From the NCBI RefSeq assembly GCF_009193325.2, contig NZ_CP059856.1:2480001-2544000 (forward strand): DNA of 64,000 nucleotides, given 5' to 3'. Source of the stretch: Bacteroides zhangwenhongii. Lineage in GTDB: Bacteria > Bacteroidota > Bacteroidia > Bacteroidales > Bacteroidaceae. The translations under genes were made by a program, and so were the position numbers. This document shows, piece by piece, positions 26,066-35,138 of the stretch. The notes under the pieces are model-generated. The model was not told where the DNA came from and searched no databases. It saw nothing but the letters and a program-made list of their open reading frames with translations. The first letter of the stretch is position 1; the number at the start of each line of letters is the position of its first letter.

Positions 26066-28207
26066 TTACCTGTTGGAAAAGAGATCATTAGTTTTCCTTT
26101 TCTCTGCCCAGGCTTTCTCCATCCCATAGAAGTTTATTTCCTGCCCTGCAGGCTTCCCATCCAGCTCCGCCTGTTTCTGCTCAAAGAAGGCTTTCCAACG
26201 CTGATAATACAAGTCTTTCAAAAGTCCACTCCATTCCCGATGCGAATAATCATGTAGTCCGCCTTGATTGGCAGCAATGCTATCTCCCCAGACTGTGATT
26301 AATGCGGAAGCATTCCATTCGTACAATCGCTTTTCTTCTTCTGTAGTTCCCAAAGAACGAGCTGCATTCAACCAAGAGGAAACGGAAAATTCTTTCCGGG
26401 TAGATAACAAACGATCTTGCGCCAATATCAAGTCCAGGAATTGCTGTGTTTGTCTGCGGAAATTCTCTTTGTCCTTTCGGTCATAGCTCTGTGATATTTC
26501 TTCAAGTAACACATTTCCTTTATCGGCATTACTCTGGCGTACGATGTCTACCAAGTCATATTCAAAATTATTGTTTCCTTTATACTGGTCGGCAACGGAA
26601 GTAAATAGCCGGGCTGCCTTTGCAGTAGAATCGGGAGCATAAAATAGTTTGGAATATCCCCAAGTGGAAGTTCTGTCCAGATGGAAACCCGGACGGGCAC
26701 ATAACAAAGACTCAATGGTTCCTTCACCCTGATAATCTTTCGGAGCATTGTAAACGGTGTGTTCCAATGCACGCCAAGCCTCCATTATTTCCGGTGAAAC
26801 TTCTCTGCCATAACGAGCTTTCAAGTAAGTCTGCAACCATTCATCGGAAGAAAAGCGTTCTTCACGCCAAGGAAGTTCGTAAAGGAGTTCGAACATCACC
26901 GGATTATTCTCTATGCCCTCCGGGGTTGCTCCTACTCCATGCAACGTTTTCCCGTTAGCATGTGCACAAGCATCATAATACCCGTTCACCAGCTGATTCA
27001 TCCGGCCGTGCAAACCAACATTACCTCCAAAATTCAGCAACATACAATAGAGCCAATCGTGTTTGCCAAAGCCTTTTTCCCGATACCACATGGAATTCGG
27101 ATCTCCCCATTGGGGACGTTTCTCACTATATAAATCTAAAACGAGTAAATCGCCCTGATTAAGAGAAGCAATCATTTCTTCCCGAGGATTCGCCTGCCAG
27201 GCCTGAATGATCCAAACAGCCTTCGGATTAGCTTTCTTCATGGCTGCCATAATAGAAGCACCGGTTTTCGCCAAGTCGACTCCTGCCGTGTTACCTCCCT
27301 CATGAAATGGATCCATGCTGTAATAGTTGGCTTTTCCATAGAGTTTCTCCAATTCCTCATAATACATAGCGGCAAAAGAATCGAAGTGTTCATCTTCCGT
27401 AGAAAGGAAAGCCGGACGGGGGAATCCGCACCATTTACCGGGATCAGCAATCTGATAACCTAGCTTTTCACCAATGTTACGGGGAACCATTCCAGCATAT
27501 CCGGGGAATACAGGTTCAATCCCAAACTCCCGCATACGGGCTACGATCTTCTTCTGAAGCGCTTCTTGTTGCTGATACCAGCTATCGGGATTCGGTCCAC
27601 CCCAACCCTCCAGATTATTCATTTGCCACCAAGCCATAAAGGCCGGACCGGAAATAAATTCATTGACTTCTTCAGTTGTATATCCCAAACGTTTCAGCAA
27701 ATTGTACCAGACTACCTCCATTCCGGTGATACTCAAAGGCATATTGATGCCATGCATTGCCATCCAGTCTATTTCTTTTTCCCAACGCGCCCAATCCCAG
27801 AAAGCCATGGAATAAGAATAGGTACAATAATTCAGATAATATCTGTTCTGCATGGATGTCTCCTTACGTATCTTTTCTTGTGGAAGCGGTAGCACTTCCG
27901 GTAACTTCTGCGAAAGATTATTCCAGGAAAGATGAATACCGGCTACATATTTCAGATACCAGTTCAACCCCGTAGCCAGAGACAAATCAGAGTTTCCGGT
28001 TATCAGCACTTTACCGTCTTCAGAAGATATTTCAAAATAATCTTTTAACGGATTGTTTTCATCAGCAATCATCCGAAAAAGAATTCGATCTTTCGAAGTA
28101 CCTTCCGTCACACGATCTGCCAATGTATTGACAGGAGACTGTTCGGTTTGGCAGCTACACATCCATGTAGCCCCCAATAATAGAATGAATAAAAGACGTG
28201 TATACAT
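26066..28207 (-). CDS. GH89 alpha-N-acetylglucosaminidase lipoprotein
   Basis: This 713-residue enzyme starts with a lipoprotein signal (MYTRLLFILLLGATWMCSCQ, Cys19). The three-part NAGLU layout is visible: an N-terminal small domain, a TIM-barrel (about 120-450) with SMQNRYYLNYCTYSYSMAFW and the conserved SMDPFHEGG containing catalytic Glu303, and a helical C-terminal domain. GH89 removes terminal alpha-GlcNAc, found on gastric and duodenal mucin O-glycans (GlcNAc-alpha-1,4-Gal) and heparan sulfate. It is the last gene of the minus-strand SusCD operon, so it probably acts on imported or surface-bound host glycans. Confidence 0.93.
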   Translation of the reverse strand: MYTRLLFILLLGATWMCSCQTEQSPVNTLADRVTEGTSKDRILFRMIADENNPLKDYFEISSEDGKVLITGNSDLSLATGLNWYLKYVAGIHLSWNNLSQKLPEVLPLPQEKIRKETSMQNRYYLNYCTYSYSMAFWDWARWEKEIDWMAMHGINMPLSITGMEVVWYNLLKRLGYTTEEVNEFISGPAFMAWWQMNNLEGWGGPNPDSWYQQQEALQKKIVARMREFGIEPVFPGYAGMVPRNIGEKLGYQIADPGKWCGFPRPAFLSTEDEHFDSFAAMYYEELEKLYGKANYYSMDPFHEGGNTAGVDLAKTGASIMAAMKKANPKAVWIIQAWQANPREEMIASLNQGDLLVLDLYSEKRPQWGDPNSMWYREKGFGKHDWLYCMLLNFGGNVGLHGRMNQLVNGYYDACAHANGKTLHGVGATPEGIENNPVMFELLYELPWREERFSSDEWLQTYLKARYGREVSPEIMEAWRALEHTVYNAPKDYQGEGTIESLLCARPGFHLDRTSTWGYSKLFYAPDSTAKAARLFTSVADQYKGNNNFEYDLVDIVRQSNADKGNVLLEEISQSYDRKDKENFRRQTQQFLDLILAQDRLLSTRKEFSVSSWLNAARSLGTTEEEKRLYEWNASALITVWGDSIAANQGGLHDYSHREWSGLLKDLYYQRWKAFFEQKQAELDGKPAGQEINFYGMEKAWAEKRKTNDLFSNR

Positions 28208-28274
28208 AGTTTTATTTACAGTTTGTCAAATATAATAATTAAGAGTCGTATTTTATCTATTTACTACGTTTTAT

Positions 28275-30608
28275 TCAATGAAATAAGAAGAATTGTGGAC
28301 GACCATATACATTTATATCTTTCACCTTTCCTGATAAGAATGAACCTTTACGAACTTTCACGCGAAAAGCCGAAACCTTATAAATTTCTTTCATATCTAT
28401 AATAACCCGGTGAGGATGGTTAGACTCCACGGCCGCATTCGTATGCCAGAAAGAAGAGATATCTCCATCAAACAAGTTTTCTGCTATTCCCAAGTTCTTA
28501 TCAGCTTGTTCGCTGCTTACATAAACGACTTCCCATTTAGTTTTGTCAATCGGCTGTCCCTTATCATCTATCAGTTCCACTTCCGAAATGCAGGCCTGAT
28601 TATCCTCTGTGTAGGAAGACAGAGTCTCTATACAGAAGTGGCGAAGAGTAGTCGCAACCGGTAAATCGAATGACTGCCACTCATTAGTCTCCTGCAAAGT
28701 AGTTTTTAATGCAAGATCACCGTCTTCCAGAATCGGAGTGCCTACCACTGCACGACGCTGGCCTTTCTGATAATTCTTATCAATACCCAAACTATCCAGA
28801 ATGGGTTGATTCAATCCTTGCAAAACACGCTTACCCGTATCTTCCATTTCAAACACTACAATTTCATTTTCTCCCTCTTTCAGCCATGGAGCGGGCAGAT
28901 AGAGTGTTTGTTGAGGACCGATATTCCAGAAACGTCCCAGAGATTTGCCATTTACCCAGACAGCACCTTTGCCCCATTGACTCATATCCACAAAGCAATC
29001 ACCTTTCTTCTCTACTGTAAACGTTCCTTTATGGAAAGCAGGAACACCTTTGATGGTTTCGCCAAACTCCATTTCCGAAACTTTTTCTTTATACAGAGGC
29101 AATGGAGTAATAGACCATCCGGTCAGCTTTTCATTTCCCCACAAAACTTGGCTGGTGATACCTTTCCGGTTAAACAGTATATCGGGACCATAGTTGACGC
29201 GTCCGGTATTTTCTACCAGAATCTCCAGTGTGGCAGGTGTCTTCGGCACATTCAAGGTCACACTGTTCTGATTGTAACGACGATCCAGGCTGGCTACTTG
29301 CTTACCATCTATGAGGATCACAGCATAGTCACGCAAATCCTGTATGACAAGTTTCTGTTTTCCCGCTTTTTGAAGTGTGGTCTGATAATGAATATATCCG
29401 AAATCAACTCCCAAATCCTCCATCGACAGCACATTTTCAGACTGGCTAGTCTGATGAAATGCAGTCCTTAATGGAGCACTTTCCTTTAATTCGACTGTTG
29501 CAAAAGTGGTAGTCGGATTATCTGCCGGAACTTCCGGCAGTACTGTTCCCGCAGGCAGGTATTTCTGAATCACTTCCCTGAATGCATGATATTTGGGATA
29601 ACAATTTCCCCATTCACCCAAGGGAGCGTCATAATCATAGCTTGTGGGCTGGGGCTGATAACCGCCTCCGGTATTGGCTCCATTGGTATACTCAAAGTTT
29701 GTACCACCGTGGAACATATACATGCTGACAGAAACACCGTGGCTCAACATCCAGTCCAGCTGTTCGGCGGGACGTTCATAAGCAACAGAGGAATGTCGTC
29801 TGCCCCACTCATCAAACCAGGCCGGATAAAACTCCGCAACAAAATAGGGACCGCCCTTTTGGTACTTATCTACCACTTTGAATATATCTTCACCAAACAC
29901 TCCGTTCAATGTAGGCAGTGCGCCCTCAACATGTCCGGCTTCCACCTGTCCACCACCGTCGCAGGTAAATAGCGGAACATTGAATCCTGCTTCTTTAATC
30001 ATATCGCGGATAGCGGCAAGATACTCTTTATCCGCTGCATACGATCCATATTCATTCTCCACCTGCACCATAATAATATTGCCTTCATTATTGATGGTCA
30101 AAGGAGACAGTTGTTTGCCAAGTTCTTTGATATATCGTTCACAATAGGACAGGAAACGCGGATCTTTACTGCGATAAGTCATATCCTTTTCTTTCAGCAG
30201 CCACGACGGGTAACCTCCGAAATCCCATTCTGCACAGACATACGGACCGGGACGAAGAATCACATACAGTCCCTCTTCCTGTGCCGTACGGATAAATTCC
30301 GCAATATCAGCCTGTCCGCTAAAATCAAACTCTCCCGGCTGACGTTCATGGAAGTTCCAGAAGACGTAGGCAGATACCGTATTCAGTCCCATCGCACGCG
30401 CTCTCTTCAGGCGGTCACGCCAATACTCGTGCGGAATGCGGGGATAGTGCATTTCTCCACAAATCAACTGGATATCCTTTCCCTCGATAGTAAAAGTACC
30501 ATTTCCTATTCTAACCTGCTCCTTGGGGGAGGAACAGGAAGAAATTAGAAATGATACTATGATGTTAAGTATAACAAGTACGGTTTTATGATTTTTGTTC
30601 ATCTTCAT
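28275..30608 (-). CDS. GH35 beta-galactosidase lipoprotein
   Basis: This 777-residue protein has a lipoprotein signal (VILNIIVSFLISSCSS, Cys25) and a GH35 catalytic barrel. The acid/base Glu186 lies in VQVENEYGSY and the nucleophile Glu259 in PYFVAEFYPAWFDEWG; RPGPYVCAEWDFGGYP is also typical. After the barrel come beta-sandwich domains and a C-terminal F5/8-type (discoidin) sandwich around residues 645-770 (SFDLPVATTLRHFCIETLSSY, SEVELIDDKG, HRVIIDMKEIYKVSAFRVK). GH35 removes terminal beta-linked galactose. With GH89 it would trim galactose exposed after alpha-GlcNAc removal. Start could be either ATG at 30608 or the one two codons later. Confidence 0.93.
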   Translation of the reverse strand: MKMNKNHKTVLVILNIIVSFLISSCSSPKEQVRIGNGTFTIEGKDIQLICGEMHYPRIPHEYWRDRLKRARAMGLNTVSAYVFWNFHERQPGEFDFSGQADIAEFIRTAQEEGLYVILRPGPYVCAEWDFGGYPSWLLKEKDMTYRSKDPRFLSYCERYIKELGKQLSPLTINNEGNIIMVQVENEYGSYAADKEYLAAIRDMIKEAGFNVPLFTCDGGGQVEAGHVEGALPTLNGVFGEDIFKVVDKYQKGGPYFVAEFYPAWFDEWGRRHSSVAYERPAEQLDWMLSHGVSVSMYMFHGGTNFEYTNGANTGGGYQPQPTSYDYDAPLGEWGNCYPKYHAFREVIQKYLPAGTVLPEVPADNPTTTFATVELKESAPLRTAFHQTSQSENVLSMEDLGVDFGYIHYQTTLQKAGKQKLVIQDLRDYAVILIDGKQVASLDRRYNQNSVTLNVPKTPATLEILVENTGRVNYGPDILFNRKGITSQVLWGNEKLTGWSITPLPLYKEKVSEMEFGETIKGVPAFHKGTFTVEKKGDCFVDMSQWGKGAVWVNGKSLGRFWNIGPQQTLYLPAPWLKEGENEIVVFEMEDTGKRVLQGLNQPILDSLGIDKNYQKGQRRAVVGTPILEDGDLALKTTLQETNEWQSFDLPVATTLRHFCIETLSSYTEDNQACISEVELIDDKGQPIDKTKWEVVYVSSEQADKNLGIAENLFDGDISSFWHTNAAVESNHPHRVIIDMKEIYKVSAFRVKVRKGSFLSGKVKDINVYGRPQFFLFH

Positions 30609-30690
30609 TCAAATAAGATGTGAGTTTCGAATACTCCGACCGCAACATGAGATCTGTTCTATACGGTCGGAAGTATTCATCAATTTATTT

Positions 30691-32256
30691 TTAGAATGTA
30701 ACTGTTCCGAACAGGTTCACGGCATATTTGTCTGCATCATCATACCAATGAGTCACATTCTCTGTTTTAGCAAACTTAATGGCATATACCGAATTGTATT
30801 TCCAATCGGCTACTTTTTCGGGCATCCAGATTCCCACTTTATAGGTTCCGCTCACACCGGCTGCCACACTTCCTTTGATAGTGTATTTCGCAGCCTGATT
30901 CGGTTCCTGATCGGTAGCCGGAATCCAGGTCTTAGGATCCACATCCAGTTTGAATTCTTTCACTACCTGACCGCTTTCGGAAACCAGTACGAGATATACC
31001 TCTTTCGGATTAATCACCGTAGCAAAACCGGTATTCGTAATCGTCAGATCGTATTCCAAATTTCCACCTTTTGCTTCTACTTTCGATTCACTTTGAAGAT
31101 TCAGACGATACCTCAAATGGTCGCGTACAAAATCATAGAATGAACGAACAACTTCATTGCCCTCCTCATCTTTGAAGTAACTCTCATCGAACAGAATGTG
31201 ATTATCATTTAATAAAGCGGGATTTACCTTTACCCGTTTCCAACTCATGATATTCAAATCATAGTTTTGCGTCACATCAAATGCCGAGTAACGGTGTTCA
31301 CGCAAAATACGCAGTGATTTTATCGGACTAATCAACTCCGCCAATCCCCATTCTGTATCCTCATTATAAGGGATCTCACCGCTCATATAGAAATTGTTCA
31401 CTTTCACCTCCTCCGTTATCTGCTTGTAATCATCCGTATTAGGAACAAAGTCATTGCCCGGTGCAAGCGGATGTTCGCCAGCTGTAAAATAATCATTCGC
31501 ATATCCGATGCGTCCACGAGATCCTTCCTGTTCCAGTGTCAACGCTTTCTTATGATTCGGATAACGCATTTCTACACAATAAGGTGCAGGCAAGGCTCTC
31601 AATAAAGCACTGACGATTGCATTCTTCGCACTCTGGTCATTCATCAACGGAGAAGTATGCCACTCTCCCCAAGCACCGATAAAACCAACCTGCATGGTAG
31701 CAATTTGTCCAATGTATTCATTCAACAGAGGAGTAAGTTGCTCGATGTGCCGGAGAATCCATTGTTTGGATTCGCCACCGGAAGTATTCAGTCCGGCGTG
31801 ATTGTATGCAAAACGAAGAATGGCTTTATACCCCTGCGCTTTCATCAACTCGAATATCTTGCGGATATTCGACAGAGCTTCAGCATCCAGGTCTTTACTC
31901 ACCCAGTTAGTTAAGTAGATATATTGCTGTACAAGAGTCAAGTTGTCGTCCTTTGCATCAAATTGCTCTACTTTCTTCGTATACAAATCATTGCCATAAA
32001 CCTCATAATCATTATATGGACTTTTCATTTGGTCGGCAAGCAAATTACATTCCAAGTGGAATCCCCTATCGGGATTCCTAAGCGACTCGATCGGTACAAT
32101 ATTTCCTGTTACCTCCGGAGTTTCCGGTTCACTCGTTCCGTCTTCTTCTCCATATTGTCCCGCATATACATCTATTGTATCAGAACAAAAGCTACACATA
32201 ATACCTAATAATAAGGTAGATAATATGGTCATAGTTTTCTTTATATTGATTAACAT
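30691..32256 (-). CDS. DUF4832/DUF4874 glycosidase-like protein
   Basis: I start at ATG 32256 (MLINIKKTMTILSTLLLGIMCSFCSD), 521 residues; longer in-frame starts would run into the upstream SusE-like gene. The signal ends in a lipobox-like FCSD. The domain following begins IVPIESLRNPDRGFHLECNLL, the mark of DUF4874, a TIM-barrel-like region (AYNHAGLNTSGGESKQWILRHIEQL, GFIGAWGEWH). DUF4832 follows from about residue 265 and a beta-sandwich at the end. The GAWGEWH motif carries a Glu in the place of a catalytic residue in retaining glycosidases, so a hydrolase role is plausible but not shown. It is part of the SusCD operon. Confidence 0.8.
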   Translation of the reverse strand: MLINIKKTMTILSTLLLGIMCSFCSDTIDVYAGQYGEEDGTSEPETPEVTGNIVPIESLRNPDRGFHLECNLLADQMKSPYNDYEVYGNDLYTKKVEQFDAKDDNLTLVQQYIYLTNWVSKDLDAEALSNIRKIFELMKAQGYKAILRFAYNHAGLNTSGGESKQWILRHIEQLTPLLNEYIGQIATMQVGFIGAWGEWHTSPLMNDQSAKNAIVSALLRALPAPYCVEMRYPNHKKALTLEQEGSRGRIGYANDYFTAGEHPLAPGNDFVPNTDDYKQITEEVKVNNFYMSGEIPYNEDTEWGLAELISPIKSLRILREHRYSAFDVTQNYDLNIMSWKRVKVNPALLNDNHILFDESYFKDEEGNEVVRSFYDFVRDHLRYRLNLQSESKVEAKGGNLEYDLTITNTGFATVINPKEVYLVLVSESGQVVKEFKLDVDPKTWIPATDQEPNQAAKYTIKGSVAAGVSGTYKVGIWMPEKVADWKYNSVYAIKFAKTENVTHWYDDADKYAVNLFGTVTF

Positions 32257-32284
32257 GATTGATATACTTTTAATTTTCACCCGA

Positions 32285-33595
32285 TTAATTTTCATTGTAG
32301 ATAAAACGTGCAGGAGCACCGGTTGTCCAAGGACTCCACAATGTTGCCCCTCCATCATGAAGAATACATTGATGAGACATATCATCAGTGACCAACAGAT
32401 AACAGTACGGTCCGGTATGATTAGTGATTGCATCACCGCTCCATTGACCGGAAGCACACAAATTGAATTTCCAGTCGTTCAAATGCGCCTGTCCTTTTAC
32501 TGATTCATAATATTCAGGATCTTTCAATACATTCCATTGACCTTCGGCAGTTCCGGCTTCCGCAAACAAATTCTTATATTCCTGTATGGTCGGCAAACGC
32601 CATCCCTTAGGTGCTATCTTATCACGAATATCGTAATGATAATGCACCCCATAGGCTTTCACTCTACCTTCTCCGAGCGATGCAGGTGTATTTTTGAAAT
32701 TATTCGCTTCAATATCTGTACCATCAGCATATTTAGTTGCGCGCAGGTTATCTGCCAACCAAACCAATGACGTTTTATCACTATAAAATATACGAACAAC
32801 ACGGTAAGTAATCTTTTCATCTCCACGAACATCGACGAAGCGCATCATTTCTGTCATATTCAATACTCCGGAAGAACGCGATACCCATTGCCCATCATCA
32901 GTCTTCACATTCCAATACACAGAATTGGAAGTCCAACGTTTGATGGAAAGTTTATCGAGCAGTGCCTGAAGTTCTTCATGAGTCAATGATGATTTACCAT
33001 TCACAACTCCCACACTATGTTCGGCAACCGTCTGTTTCATTTCAGGATCCAGTGAGAAACAAAGCGAGTACGAGGTAGATTCAGGCCATTCCTGGGTATC
33101 CCATTCAAACTGCACAGCAGTTTCCGGAGCATTTTCAGCCAAAGAAATCTTAGTCAAATCTTCCGGCTGCACTAATTTGCTAGTCATACGTTTCACCCGA
33201 ATGGTGCGTGCTTCCGAAGCTGCTGCGGTTATATTACCGGTTTCTTTGACTGTCCAATACAGTACCGCTTCCTGCCCCGCTTTAATTCCCAATTGAGAAA
33301 AACTCTGATCGGCAGTCAGTGCAGATATCGCAACAGAAGTCGATTTTCCTGCATCAATTATCACCGGTTCTTTGAATTTCCTGTCAGCACAAATAAGCAG
33401 CTTTGCTCCATTTTCCAGAGGTTTCTCCCAAGAGAAACTATATTTCTCAATCGATAAATCATTCAAATCAATGATCGCTCCATCTTGAGGCGCGCTCAAG
33501 TAAATATCCGACATCGGAATGATTACATTGTACTTGTCTTCCTTACATCCGGCAAGCAACAAGATTCCTAATAGACTATATAATAAATGTTTCAT
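32285..33595 (-). CDS. SusE-like surface lipoprotein with FISUMP domain
   Basis: This 436-residue lipoprotein (MKHLLYSLLGILLLAGCKED, Cys17) sits where a SusE/SusF-like glycan binder is expected, right after SusD. The N-terminal half shows SusE-like Ig-type sandwiches (IYLSAPQDGAIIDLNDLSIEKYSFSWEKPLENGAKLLI). The C-terminal half has a FISUMP domain, seen in WLADNLRATKYADGTDI and KGWRLPTIQEYKNLF, originally described in Fibrobacter succinogenes. Such a pairing suggests a surface glycan-binding protein with an extra lectin-like module. The gap to SusD is 16 bp, so the genes are co-transcribed. Confidence 0.82.
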   Translation of the reverse strand: MKHLLYSLLGILLLAGCKEDKYNVIIPMSDIYLSAPQDGAIIDLNDLSIEKYSFSWEKPLENGAKLLICADRKFKEPVIIDAGKSTSVAISALTADQSFSQLGIKAGQEAVLYWTVKETGNITAAASEARTIRVKRMTSKLVQPEDLTKISLAENAPETAVQFEWDTQEWPESTSYSLCFSLDPEMKQTVAEHSVGVVNGKSSLTHEELQALLDKLSIKRWTSNSVYWNVKTDDGQWVSRSSGVLNMTEMMRFVDVRGDEKITYRVVRIFYSDKTSLVWLADNLRATKYADGTDIEANNFKNTPASLGEGRVKAYGVHYHYDIRDKIAPKGWRLPTIQEYKNLFAEAGTAEGQWNVLKDPEYYESVKGQAHLNDWKFNLCASGQWSGDAITNHTGPYCYLLVTDDMSHQCILHDGGATLWSPWTTGAPARFIYNEN

Positions 33596-33611
33596 AATGC
33601 TATCTATTTTT

Positions 33612-35135
33612 TTAGTAACCGGGATTTTGAATTATAATGCCTTGTCCTTCAGTTATCAGATGAGTAGGCAACGGGAATTTCTCATATTTATATTGTCCAT
33701 CCACTTTCGTTTCTATTTTACCTGTCGGCTGTCCAGCAAATCTTGCTTTGGCAAGTGCTGCTTCAATAAATTTTCCGTGGCGGATCAAATCCTGACGACG
33801 CACTCCTTCAAAATAAAATTCATGTCCACGTTCTTCCAACAATTTATCCAGAAAATCTTCTACAGATGAAAAATCACTCAATTGATAAGCTTTTAGTCCA
33901 CCATGAGTAACCCGCACCTGATTCAACAGGCCAATCGCCTCTTGAGTGATACTGTTTCCATTGCGAACGATAGCTTCCGAAAGTAAAGTCAATACATCCG
34001 CATAACGATAGATGGGCATATCTATTTCGCACTTCTCACCTACTACCCCCTCAATTTTATATTTCACCGGAATTGCACCGTAGAAAAGTATACCTGTCGT
34101 ACCACCGTCACGGTCAAGCGCCCGGCTATGGTGTACGCCCTCCGTACCTGTATATTCACCAATAATTCTTTCACGTCTCTTGTCTTTAGGATCATAAGAT
34201 TCGTATGCAGGCCAGGATATTTTAAATCCTCCCCAGGCAGTCACCGACATTCCGGCAGGAAGCGGATAGTCAGAAGTCAGTACGTGAGCGAACCATTTCT
34301 GTTCCATCACACCGGCCTCGGCCACACATGAGAATATGACTTCCGAATTCTTTTCACCAGATAAAGAGAACAGAGAGTTATAATCGTCTACCAATTTATA
34401 ACCGTATTCCGGTTTTGTCAATTCTCGTCCTATTTTCTCCGCCTCATCCCATTGCTTGGTCATCATGTAGAATTTCAGCAATAATGTATTGGCCAATCCT
34501 TTGGTGAAGCGTCCGTAATTTGTATCTTCATACTTATAGGGCAACACATTAGCTGCATCTTTCAAGTTGGAAACAATGTATTCACGCATAGCTTCTTCCG
34601 ACAAACGTGGAATAACAATCTCCGCTTCCGGTTTTTGCAAAGTCTCCAGATCGGCGATAGGTATCGGACCATACATATCATACATCAGAAAAGCCAGGAA
34701 ACCACGTCCGCATTTCAATTCCGCCATATAGCGAGCTTTCAAGGTTTCATCCATATTCACGTCCTTGATGCGATCCATTGTCAAAGTCATGGAAGCCAAA
34801 TACTGGGAATAGTCATACACACGACGATAGTCACCGTCGATATGCCAGTCATTAGCTTCATACGAATTGTATACGGTAGTCCATCCCCAAGTGTTTTCCA
34901 CATAATCGGTTACCATTTCCGAAGTCGTCACATAGCCTGCCGCTACTTCAAAAATTCCCCACGGAGAAAACACATAATAAGCACTCGAATTGACCAAAGC
35001 ATTTACATCTTCAGCATTTTGGGGAAACATTCCCGGATTAATTTTATTATATACTTCCTGCTCCAGCGTACAAGACGAAATGAGGAACAAGAGAGTTGCT
35101 ATTGCAGTATAAATTGTCTTTTTCATATTCATCAC
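33612..35135 (-). CDS. SusD/RagB family glycan-binding lipoprotein
   Basis: This 507-residue protein has the lipoprotein signal MKKTIYTAIATLLFLISSCTLEQ and the SusD helical layout, with TPR-like parts in the N-terminal half (RYMAELKCGRGFLAFLMYDMYG is a characteristic segment) and a C-terminal region with EERGHEFYFEGVRRQDLIRHG, the best-conserved SusD motif. SusD caps the SusC barrel and captures the glycan on the surface. The start lies 3 bp after the susC stop. Confidence 0.95.
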   Translation of the reverse strand: MMNMKKTIYTAIATLLFLISSCTLEQEVYNKINPGMFPQNAEDVNALVNSSAYYVFSPWGIFEVAAGYVTTSEMVTDYVENTWGWTTVYNSYEANDWHIDGDYRRVYDYSQYLASMTLTMDRIKDVNMDETLKARYMAELKCGRGFLAFLMYDMYGPIPIADLETLQKPEAEIVIPRLSEEAMREYIVSNLKDAANVLPYKYEDTNYGRFTKGLANTLLLKFYMMTKQWDEAEKIGRELTKPEYGYKLVDDYNSLFSLSGEKNSEVIFSCVAEAGVMEQKWFAHVLTSDYPLPAGMSVTAWGGFKISWPAYESYDPKDKRRERIIGEYTGTEGVHHSRALDRDGGTTGILFYGAIPVKYKIEGVVGEKCEIDMPIYRYADVLTLLSEAIVRNGNSITQEAIGLLNQVRVTHGGLKAYQLSDFSSVEDFLDKLLEERGHEFYFEGVRRQDLIRHGKFIEAALAKARFAGQPTGKIETKVDGQYKYEKFPLPTHLITEGQGIIIQNPGY

Positions 35136-35138
35136 TTA

